Shown piece after piece: positions 55,738 through 64,000 of a DNA stretch of 64,000 nt. Each line of letters starts with the position of its first letter. Positions within the stretch are counted from its first letter, which is position 1. A program made the translations under genes and the position numbers. The DNA is from Chlorops oryzae (Eukaryota > Arthropoda > Insecta > Diptera > Chloropidae): positions 66,152,687 to 66,216,686 of the forward strand of contig CM035806.1 of NCBI GenBank assembly GCA_020466095.1, read 5' to 3'. Below the pieces are notes generated by a model that worked only from the letters and a program-made list of their open reading frames with translations, was not told where the DNA came from and did not search any database.

Positions 55738-55838
55738 ATAATTATTTTTTTTGAGACGTTGCGTTGAAAAGATCTTAATAGTTAGAAATTATGGGCAATT
55801 ATGATTTTTACTATTATTTAGCGTCTAAAAATAATAAT

Positions 55839-56705
55839 TATACCCGAAACACTCTGTGTCGAGGGTATATTGCATTTGTGCGTACGTGTGTAAAACCCAA
55901 AACCAGTAGAGATAGACCATACAAATCGTATATAAAAAATGATTAAAGTCACCAGGAGATTCGATTTAGCCATGTCCGTCTGTCTGTTCGTATACAGTCA
56001 AACTTCCTTATAATGAAGTCGCACGGGACCAGAAAATCACTTCATTATATAGAAATTTCATTTTACAGAAAATATTAACACGTACACTGAACGTGGAACG
56101 AAAAAGCTGTGCGTTTGAAATTATTTCATAGTAGGGAGAACTTCATTGTATAGACGTTCACTATACGGAAGTTCGACTGTACTATACATGAGTCAGAACA
56201 AGTTCGAGAATGGACCGATCGAACCATTTTTAAGGGTACCTCCAGTACTAGGGTCTGTTATGAAAATCACAAAAACTGCTCTAAAACCGGAGTTTTTCAA
56301 GATATTTGGGTGAAATTTGATGGTTATATGGATATGGATGGATTGTTAGAGTCAAGTTATTCAATTTACAAAAATTGGAAAAGTGGGCGTCGCCGGAGGG
56401 CGTTTTTCGAAAATTGCCTCCTACACCCGAAATTCAAATGGTACTTGAAAGAAATTTGGCACTTATGCTTCCTTTGTAGCCATAAACATCTTCCAAAAAA
56501 ACTCGGTCCATTTTTAAGGGTACCAGTACTAGAATCTGTCACAAAAATCCCAAAACTGCCCCCAAAATCGGACTTTCAAAATATTTCAATGAAATTAAGA
56601 ATTTGAGCGTATAATTAAGTCTCCGAAGTATTCCAAACATTTGGAAAAGTGGGCGTGGAAAACGGGCGGTTTTCATAAAGAAATTGAACAAACCTCGGTA
56701 TATGG
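55839..56705 (+). mobile_element. Helitron-like element, family A copy 6, truncated
   Basis: Starts TATACCCGAAACACTCTGTG, with both internal repeats, but loses the ACTTGTT end after GGTATATGGGGC. Its GTCY tract is interrupted by a pogo-like MITE (55995-56179). 56710-57597 has no recognisable element except the TTAGG-like run at 56963. Confidence 0.65.
55995..56179. mobile_element. pogo-like MITE (CAGTCAAACTTCC ends)
   Basis: CAGTCAAACTTCCTTATAAT and complement of CAGTCGAACTTCCGTATAGT, flanked by TA (55993-55994; 56180-56181). 185 bp. Same end type as 27821-28169. It sits inside family A copy 6. Confidence 0.8.
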
Positions 56706-56962
56706 GGCTACTGTAAATATTTATGTCGACGGCAGCTCTACTTAGAGCTTTAGAATCGTAGAGACGATCTTCAAAGTACACAACAAAGGTAAATTCTCTA
56801 CACTCTACACTTATTTCTCGACGTAAAAAACTCTATAGTAGATTTCAGACTTTACTTTGTCATCTTGTGACCAGTTTTTGCCACGAGTTCGTTTTGTTTC
56901 TTTTTAAGACTAAAATGGGTTTACAAAGCATTTTACGAGCTTTTTATGAATAAGACTGTTAC

Positions 56963-56987
56963 GTTAGGTTAGGTTAGGTAAGGTTAG
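56963..56987 (+). repeat. TTAGG-like short array
   Basis: GTTAGGTTAGGTTAGGTAAG followed by GTTAG: four units of the ancestral insect telomere pentamer in an interstitial position. It is then followed by TGGGGCTGCCACCATTAAGG. Possibly the head of a dispersed repeat rather than a telomere relic, since Diptera lack TTAGG telomeres. Confidence 0.7.
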
Positions 56988-57597
56988 TGGGGCTGCCACC
57001 ATTAAGGGGTCGTCTCATTCACGATTCTGTTTTGGGACTATTTTTAAAAAGAATCCTGACAGAAAACGAAAAGAGCACTTTCATTTTTTTCTATTGTGTT
57101 CAGAACTAATGAAAATTAGTAAAGAAACACTTTTTTATGTGATGGCGGCTCAAAAAATTCTCGGCCGTCAAAGTGGAGACTTAAAAAAAAAAGGTGTAGT
57201 GCTGGCGACGACGATTTCTTGTCTTCAAGTTTTATGAAATGAAAAAGAAAAATTAGGTTAAAATCAGTAGAGTTCGTAATGGCCGGACCCTCGAAAATAA
57301 TTTTTAGATTTTTTTTTTTACAAAATGGTGGCCATTGAAAAATGGCCCATTGATTTCGAAAATATTTTTTTGTAGTTCAGTGTAAAAAAAAAGTAAAAAA
57401 TCTGTTAAAATTATGATGGAGGGTTCGGCCATAATGGTGACAATTCTGCGTCGAATCCACTTTGTTTCATTAAAATCGGTTCAGTTTAACTACAGAAATC
57501 GTGGCCGCCAGTTCAAAAAAATGGTTTCGAGATAAATGCGTTTTAAGTTTGAAGCAACGCAAAAATTATTCGTTTTAGGACAGACAAAGAAGGCTAT

Positions 57598-57827
57598 CAG
57601 CCCGATTCTGAATATTCCCGGGGAACGAATTCCCGGGGAATTTACTTTTCTAGAGAGTAAATTTCTTCTTTTTTTAATATTTTGGGGAAGAGGTTCGATG
57701 GGGAATGCCTATTTGACCCGGATCCATAATTTTCCTTACCTTATCTATTTAAAAAAGGATCATTTTAGTCTCGAGAAGAGTAAATTTCCCGGGAATTCAT
57801 TCCCCGGAAATATTCAGATTCGGGCTG
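57598..57827. mobile_element. MITE with ~58-bp inverted repeats (CAGCCCGATTCTGAATATT)
   Basis: 57598-57655 is inverted at 57770-57827 with few differences. The arms contain CCCGGGGAAC and GAATTCCCGGGG. Target duplication not clear (TAT outside left, CAT outside right). 230 bp, non-coding. Confidence 0.7.
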
Positions 57828-57868
57828 CATATCTTCTAAAATATTCCGATTTTCAAAAAATCCTTTTA

Positions 57869-58017
57869 TTTCCGAATTCCACACAAATTTTTCTTTCGAA
57901 TTTCTTTATTTATTAGAAAAGACAGGTGAGACGAAGCAAAATTTCGTCTCTAATCCATGCACTTCTCGCCTAGCTAGTCGATTATTTGGAAAAAAAATTT
58001 GTGTGTGGAATTCGGGA
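57869..58017. repeat. Fold-back around GAATTCCACACAAATTT
   Basis: TTCCGAATTCCACACAAATT at 57869 is inverted at 57990-58017 (AAATTTGTGTGTGGAATTCGG). The loop has its own hairpin, GAGACGAAGCAAAATTTCGTCTC. 58018-58461 is featureless apart from a T-rich block. Confidence 0.55.
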
Positions 58018-58461
58018 ATTCTCAAATATCCAAGTTATAAGAAATGAAGGAAAAAAATCGAAAAACATTTTTTTTTTGGCGAAGGAGACAACCTCCTTAA
58101 GGGTGACACACTTAGGCATCACATGGCTCCGTTGCGATTCTTCGAAAAATGGGAGAAAAACACAAATAGGAAAAACGACACAGACATCCACGACCTCAGA
58201 TGTCATCTCAACCAATCTCAATAAGACGGTCATTTTTTATTTATTTATTTTTTTTTTTTTTAAACATAATTTTTTTATTTGTGTATATATATTTTGAATT
58301 TATTTTTAATTAATCAATTAATTAACTTATTTATTTTTTATTTACGTTATAAAGATCCTGGCACACTATGGTAATAACCCCTCAGTCGTATCACTCTAAC
58401 CGGTTTTATTTCTAGCTGCTTAGGAATAATTTCCAAAGAATAATCTCAAAATCACGAAATA

Positions 58462-59749
58462 TTGGGTGTAGTAAAAAGAAATCCATTATTTTTGCATTAA
58501 ATTGAGGGCTTTATTTAAGATAGTTAGAATGACCCGATTTAGGTCAAATATGCGCCGTTTTGTTCGATAACTTGTTGCCATTTTAAAGGTAATTTCATTA
58601 TGCCTCTCTCATAGAAGCCCTCGTTCCTATTATCAAAAAATTGAGACAGTCGAATTTCAGAAGCCTCTCTTGAAGCGAATGTTTCACCAGCAAAATTGTT
58701 CGCCATGGACAGGAACAGATGGTAATCACTTGGTGCCAGGTCCGGACTATAAGGTGGATGCAGAAGAACCTCCCAACCAAACTCCCGGAGCTTCTGGCGA
58801 GTCACTATCGATGTGTGTGGCCTGGCGTTGTCCTGATGGAACACAATTCCTCTCCTATTGGCCAAAGCTGGCCGCTTATGGGCGATTGCTTCCTTCAGAC
58901 GGTCCAATTGTTGACAGTAGAGTTCCGAGTTAAGAGTTTTGCCGTATGGGAGCAGCTCATAGTAGATAATTCCCTGCCAATCCCACCAAACACACATCAA
59001 AACCTTTCTGGCCGTCAATCCTGGCTTGGCCACCGTTTCCGCCGGTTCACCGTGTTTCGACCACGACCGTTTTCGCTTGACGTTGTCGTAAGTGACCCAC
59101 TTTTCATCACCAGTCACCAACCGCTTCAGAAATGGGTCGATTTTGTTGCGGTTCAGCAGCGATTCGCAGATGGAAATTCGGTCTATGAGGTTTTTTTGCG
59201 TTAACTCGTGTGGCACCCATACATCGAGCTTCTTTGTGTATCCAGCCTTATTCAAATGGTTCCAAACGGTTTTTTGTGCAATCTTTAGCTCTTTTGCAAT
59301 CGAAACAGTGCTAACATGACGGTCGGACTCGATAATTTCCATGATTTTATCGACATTTTCGACAATTGGCCTTCCAGTGCGTGGTGCATCCTTGACATCG
59401 AAGTTACCGGAACGGAATCGACCAAACCAAAATTGCGCATGATTGGCTGTTACAGTATCAGGTCCATAAACGCTATTCACATTTTCAGCCGCCTGGCTTG
59501 CGTTTTCTCCCTTATCGAAGAAAAACTGTAAAATGTAGCGAATTTTCTCTTTGCTGATGTCCATCTTTGACAAGCTCTCAAACAAAACTGAATCAATCAA
59601 TCAAAAAAGTGTCAAAAAAGATTTTTTAGTAGGAACTGTCATCTTTCTAATGCCCCCTAGCGGAACACGATCGGACTTATACAACGCGAGATGCAGATAA
59701 ATAACGCCATCTATTGGAAAAATAATGGATTTCTTTTTACTACACCTAA
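58462..59749 (-). mobile_element. Apparently intact mariner element
   Basis: A 32-bp inverted repeat (58462-58493; 59718-59749), left TTGGGTGTAGTAAAAAGAAA and right TTAGGTGTAGTAAAAAGAAA, with one mismatch at position 3. TA on both sides (58460-58461; 59750-59751). Length 1288 bp, the usual size. The transposase frame is uninterrupted. The best-preserved mobile element in the window. Confidence 0.95.
58539..59564 (-). CDS. mariner transposase, DD34D, uninterrupted
   Basis: 341 residues from ATG at 59562-59564 (MDISKEKIRYILQFFFDKGE); mariner transposases are about 340-350. The protein cuts and pastes its own element at TA sites in the nucleus. Visible in order: an N-terminal DNA-binding region with two helix-turn-helix segments (about 1-110, including FGRFRSGNFDVKDAPRTGRP), the WVPHEL motif (LDVWVPHELTQKN), then the catalytic triad: TGDEKW, HQDNARPH and YSPDLAPSDYHLF, with 34 residues between the second and third Asp. 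No stop or frameshift. An upstream in-frame extension of 12 residues exists, but the MDIS start gives the family length. The 5' and 3' untranslated parts fit inside the terminal repeats. Whether it is expressed is unknown. Confidence 0.93.
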   Translation of the reverse strand: MDISKEKIRYILQFFFDKGENASQAAENVNSVYGPDTVTANHAQFWFGRFRSGNFDVKDAPRTGRPIVENVDKIMEIIESDRHVSTVSIAKELKIAQKTVWNHLNKAGYTKKLDVWVPHELTQKNLIDRISICESLLNRNKIDPFLKRLVTGDEKWVTYDNVKRKRSWSKHGEPAETVAKPGLTARKVLMCVWWDWQGIIYYELLPYGKTLNSELYCQQLDRLKEAIAHKRPALANRRGIVFHQDNARPHTSIVTRQKLREFGWEVLLHPPYSPDLAPSDYHLFLSMANNFAGETFASREASEIRLSQFFDNRNEGFYERGIMKLPLKWQQVIEQNGAYLT

Positions 59750-59751
59750 TA

Positions 59752-62334
59752 TTTGAGTTGAGGTGTGCATGTAATTAATCTGACGAAGAATGTCTGAAAT
59801 TTTTATTTTTTATGATTTCTATGTAATTAGCGTCCACCTGTGTAAACGTAGTTTTCCTCTCACATACTTATTTTGATTTATTTGTATTTTTATTTATGTA
59901 TTTTTATTTTTAATTTGATTTTTCTCGCTAAATAGGGGAGTTTAATTATGTATAATAATATATAATATTCAGAAAATTAGTGTGAGATGTAAGAAGAAAT
60001 CGAAAAGAAAACATTCAAAACGTGTTCCGTAGAAATGAAAATATTTCGCATACCTATAAACGAAACAAAGATAGCTCTTTAGATATGCAAGATATAAAAT
60101 GATAAAAAAAAAGATTTTTCTGACGACCACGTACATATTTATGTGTCTTCGAGGCCACTCGAAGAAATGGTAAGCCATCGAATTTCTTTGAAAGGAAAAT
60201 TTCTGCAAATTTTGTTTTTATAACGAAATTTGATCAACTGATTTAAAGTTTGCATATAATTTGCCAGTTATTCCACGAAAACTTCATCATTCAATTTCAC
60301 AATAGATCCACTGTAGGGCAGGGGAGAGCAGAGCAGTGTGAAGTGTATTGTTGTGCAGTGCAGTTTTGAGTTCAACATTCCTCGAGTCGAAGGTCCGGTT
60401 TGTTGAAAAATTAAAAAACCATATTACTTAAAAGTCAACACCATCATTACGAAGCGAATTACTTATGGCAATGCCATCACACTCACATTGAATGACACCT
60501 GCAATGGATGGGGTAAAGACTAGAATAGAGAGTGGAAAAGAGAGAAAGCCAGATTCAGATTCTGCGTCACTTTGACAATAAAACAAAATTATTTACTTCG
60601 CTGCTCGAACAATATGATGACAATATATCGTTCAGCCGCTTAGCCGCTCAGTCGTTCAATCGTTTAGAGCAAATGAACACGTATGTAGGTAACTGAATCT
60701 CGCTCTTGCTCATTTGGCTGTATGGCTATATGGCTTATGGTAATGGAGGTCGGTTTGTTTTGTCGGTGTTTGTTTCGCCTGTTGCGTCCGGATTGTCGTT
60801 ATGTCTGCTGTTTGGCATGAGCTCGTAAAACAGAAAATTGATGCCATGTCAACACTTGTCTTCGTATGCACAATAACAATATTATTAGCTGTACTGTCGT
60901 CTTTGCGTGCCATTCTCTATGGGACTTAATTTCTTATTTATATATTTATTTTTCAATAGTTAGATATCTCTTTTAAAGGAATAAACCTGTTGCCTGTTTA
61001 GTGTTTTAAAATCAAGATAGGAAATAAAATATGAAGTAAATAAAACTATGGATATATGTACCTAATTACATTTTCCTACGGGTAGAAAAGTCATAAAGCC
61101 AGTCAAGAGTGGTCAATTATAATAATCTAACAATTTGAAGTGAACGATGGAATTTTCAGTTCTAACAATACGAAAAGTTACGAATGGAGCGGCCCTGTAA
61201 GCAACGCTTTCTATCCTTAATTGAATCCTGACTTCCATTGTCTCGAGGACATTTGAACGAGACTCGACTCGACTCAACTCGACTCGAACCGTACTCTTTA
61301 AAGCATTTGTTTTCACTTTTCGCATTAACCCAAAACCGAAGAATGAGTTTACTCCCATTTTGTTGTTGTTATTATTCTTGTTATTTTTTTAAAAGTCACA
61401 ACAAAAGAGCTTCATTATCGTTGTTGTAATAAGGTCGAATCGATAAGTCAACTTCAGCTTTCTTATAACCTGCTCGTATAATAAAAAGTATTATAAATTA
61501 TTTGCATTGCATTCAATTTTTTAAGTACTTAGTTTTTAAGTAGTCATTTCTTTTTAAAGCAAATCTAAGGTTAAAGCCTCAGTGTCTTTAGTTGTTTAAT
61601 TCTACGAGTATTTGCATTTTTGTTATTTTTAATTTTTATATATATTTTTTTCGGTATATGTATATCCAGGAATGCGATTCCCAAAATGTGAAAAAGTGAA
61701 GTTCCTTGTCAACGCGAGAAATTCAGCTGTTTTCCATTTTCTCCCTTCATTTCTCACATATGAACAATTCGCGTTGAAAATTTTATTCGCTGTGAAAAAA
61801 ACCAACGAGTAGTATGTTGGAATTTTTCTTAGTGAGTTTCGTGAAAATAAAACAATCATTTTAGCATCAGGATGTGTGTGTGTGAGCCAAAAAATATAAA
61901 TCTCATTTTTTCTTCCAATGAAATATATTTTATTTTTTGATATTTCGGAGGCAAACGATAGTAGTGATCAATCTGAAGTACAAAGGAATGGATGTGTTCA
62001 TTAAACTGGTGGTTTTTATTTCCTAGACTATCATTGCCAGATAGTGAAAACCTATTTGAAAACAGACCAAACGAAGCATTTTTTAAAATTTTTTGCATAT
62101 ATTAAAGACTGTTCTTCTTCAATCTTATAAGCGAGCTTCAGCCATTTAAGACAAAAAGAACGACAATGCATGCAACTTATGTATATGCAAAAAAAATTTG
62201 TTTTTGCACATTGCACATTTTTTACCTGTCGTTAGCAAATCAGCGCTGAGTGAATTTAAAATCTTCAATATATCAAAGGGATACAGAAATAACTGGGACA
62301 ACCTTGTATCATATCTGCAACACAGCCGTCGGTA
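59752..62334. other. Gene-free interval
   Basis: No transposon ends or coding similarity. 60290-60720 is less AT-rich (GCAGGGGAGAGCAGAGCAGT; CAGCCGCTTAGCCGCTCAGT) and could be unique intron. A short GACTCGACTCGACTCAACTC run is near 61262. Small open frames here look random. Confidence 0.45.
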
Positions 62335-62600
62335 TAGGCAGGCATTGTAGCTCTGGGATAGCGTAAAGGATGTGTGCTCTTAATCCCACTGGCTGAGGTT
62401 ATATTCCCGGCACAGGCGAAACGGAGCGTTATGTTCCAAGCCTAGAACTGATTATTCAAAAAAAATCGCATGTTAGGGGCACACGACGAAGAAAGACACA
62501 TACACTGACATAAACACAAGAAAAACCCCTCGTGGTATCACAGCGGCCCGGTATACGGCCTAAGTGGGAGCCTCTCCAACCTACATATATATATAACTTT
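62335..62600 (+). mobile_element. tRNA-derived SINE (Lys-like head)
   Basis: GTAGCTCTGGGATAGCG at about 62347 is A-box like. CTCTTAA in the anticodon-loop position is Lys-like, and GGTTATATTCCCGGC at about 62398 is a mutated B box. The body continues AAACGGAGCGTTATGTTCCA and CCCGGTATACGGCCTAAGTG to TATATATATA. No target duplication or poly(A) identified. Confidence 0.45.
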
Positions 62601-62642
62601 TGTTGAAAAATATGTCTTAGTTCTTTACGCTGCGCCTCGACG

Positions 62643-63212
62643 GGCAATAAATATTGCTAGCAATCTGTCAAATTGCTTTGCCAGGTAGAGGCAATATTGC
62701 CAGGGTGGGATTTTTATGTTATGCCATCTTCATATTCAAAATGACGTCGAACAGGCTACTACGCTGCGCACGCGCCCTCGATGCCTTGAAACAACTTTGC
62801 GATGAGTGTGACAAAGAAGAAACTCTCTTATTTTTCTTCTCTGCGATATAGGCAGTTCGCAAATTTTTAATATTTTTTTTTTTATTTCAACGTAGTCCTT
62901 TTTAATTTCCTTCGCCATTTGAAACCACGCATTAACTTTTCATATCAGTACATTAACATGATGAGGTTTTATAGCTCAAAGACATTCGAATTGTCGGTAA
63001 AGAATTATTATCTTATAAATATCGGCGACGCACCAATCCAATTTGACGATATACACACTTTGAAAAATTCATAGAAATGAAATTCGGCTGTCAAATAGCA
63101 AAATGACAGCTCATTGCCAATCTCAAAGTTGGCAATCGCAGCGAAGCAATATTGCTTGCCATATATTGCCATATTTTCAAAATGAGCGGTCTCCATTGGC
63201 AATATTGCAATA
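62643..63212. repeat. CAATATTGC-rich segment
   Basis: GGCAATATTGCCAGG (62690-62704), AAGCAATATTGCTTGCC (63146), TTGGCAATATTGCAATATT (63196) and related ATTGC motifs near 62650 cluster at both ends of a ~570-bp segment. They may be sub-terminal repeats of an unknown element. The middle is featureless. 63213-63585 shows AAGATGCGAAAAGATGCGGT near 63351 only. Confidence 0.35.
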
Positions 63213-63585
63213 TTAATATGAAAAACACTTTTTTAAATAAAAAAAATATTTCTTATTAATAAAAAATTCGTAAAATACTTTATAAACTCATTTTAGTCTA
63301 AGAGGCTGGTTCCACTATAACCGCATCTAGCATCTTTCAACATTTTGGCAAGATGCGAAAAGATGCGGTGTGAATTTACATGCAATTGTTGTTGTATCCT
63401 GGACGGCATCTTCTGCGCATCTTTAAAATATGCGAAGAAAATGCTATTTTTTCCGATTATCTATCGATTTGAACTGCACATGTCTAGTGAAACATATGTT
63501 AATGACCAGCATTTCAGGAATTGTCAGCAGCACAAATGGCGGGAAACTAAGAAAAACTTTAACATTATTATGAGATATACATATA

Positions 63586-64000
63586 CAGTGTTCGAAATAA
63601 TAAGAACAAACATTAAAAGATTGCAAACAGGCTCATAAGACTTTCCAAATGACTTTTAAAAATATTGCTTTATTTCTTATAAACAGTCTCAGATATTGGG
63701 CTCATAAAAATGAAGGTTACGACAGTCTGGAAAGTCTGAATTTTTTTTTAGGAGCAACTCCAAAATTGCAAAGATTGGGTTTTGAAAACAAGCAGTGAAT
63801 ATTGGCAATTCCTTAGAAGTGCAGTTGGCATAGTTTTCAGTTGCCAAGACGTTGTTGACGTATAAAAGGCAGCAAACGCCGGTCCAGACACTCTCTGATG
63901 TAAATTTCTGTGTTGATTGTGCGATCCGTCACAAATTCCTTACTTCGAAGGCCACATTTGCAAATGGCCTGCCACACCATGTATTTCTTTGGAAATTTGG
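63586..64000. mobile_element. Tc1-like element, third terminus, runs off the window
   Basis: After TA, CAGTGTTCGAAATAATAAGA and about 170 bp match the inverted repeat of the element at 20610. It then jumps at CAACTCC (the inner half of the repeat is missing) and continues to about 63846, matching 22434-22515. From there it diverges into a different transposase fragment. Confidence 0.8.
63837..64000 (-). pseudogene. Tc1/mariner-superfamily transposase fragment (partial at window end)
   Basis: The minus strand reads KFPKKYMVWQAICKCGLRSK, then EFVTDRTINTEIYIRECLDR and RLLPFIRQQRLGN, then a stop at 63837-63839. The M.WQAIC..G..SK.F.T pattern is the central block between the first and second catalytic Asp of an IS630/Tc1-type transposase. 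It differs from the Tc1 protein decayed at 22625-23537. Its N-terminus lies beyond the window. The stop falls before the second catalytic motif, so the copy seems truncated. Confidence 0.6.

Noticed and set aside
56963..56987. Telomere or telomere-fusion scar
   Set aside because: Only four units, imperfect, and Diptera lack TTAGG telomeres; more likely part of a dispersed repeat.
58719..59204. 161-codon plus-strand frame
   Set aside because: Antisense shadow of the mariner transposase.

Overview
This is non-coding-rich DNA from a higher dipteran fly, probably an acalyptrate or calyptrate muscomorph; I cannot fix the species. The evidence is one exon that reads as fly Caskin (ckn), AT-rich introns, and repeat families typical of flies: mini-me/DINE-like Helitron-type elements with (GTCY)n microsatellites, mariner, Tc1, hAT, piggyBac-like, pogo-like, jockey and RTE-like elements. 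There is no operon structure, and almost every long open frame is chance or transposon-derived.

Host gene: one convincing host exon, acceptor at 50035/50036 and donor at 51158/51159, on the + strand. From its first ATG (50112) it encodes 349 residues: a His/Pro/Gln-, Gly-, Ala- and Ser-rich segment and then the first SAM domain of Caskin. The second SAM domain is not in the window, so the next intron is longer than 12.8 kb. Leader-like sequences near 13200-13719, and more weakly near 2940-3200 and 33880-34100, could be upstream 5'UTR exons. If so, much of 13.7-50 kb is ckn intron.

Repeat layout: 1-2.8 kb has old fold-backs and a 1.14 kb hAT with an 8-bp target duplication. 4.9-10.5 kb is a piggyBac-like shell (TTAA) holding a 331-bp tandem duplication, a hAT with nested MITEs, and a Tc1-like element with a nested hAT MITE. 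10.7-13.0 kb and 14.5-15.4 kb are two more hATs. 15.7-16.5 kb is a Helitron-like copy, followed by a 400-bp GA microsatellite. 19.5-24.1 kb is a four-level nest: mariner, then hAT MITE, then Tc1, then an unclassified element with a 4-bp duplication and six copies of a 14-bp motif. 26.7-32.0 kb holds several hAT, pogo-like and PstI-ended (CCCTGCAG) elements and a hAT with a half-length transposase frame. 34.4-47.2 kb is dominated by three related Helitron-like families (called A, B and C here). One A copy is split by a 2.9 kb hAT that itself holds two younger elements. 48.7-50 kb has fragments of A and B up to about 80 bp from the ckn exon.

Downstream of the exon, a jockey-type retrotransposon (minus strand) is split by a TA-inserting element carrying two tRNA-like modules. 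58462-59749 is an apparently intact mariner with an uninterrupted DD34D transposase. A tRNA-derived SINE lies near 62.4 kb, and a third Tc1 terminus runs off the window end. Many insertions can be ordered in time because target duplications and empty sites are visible.
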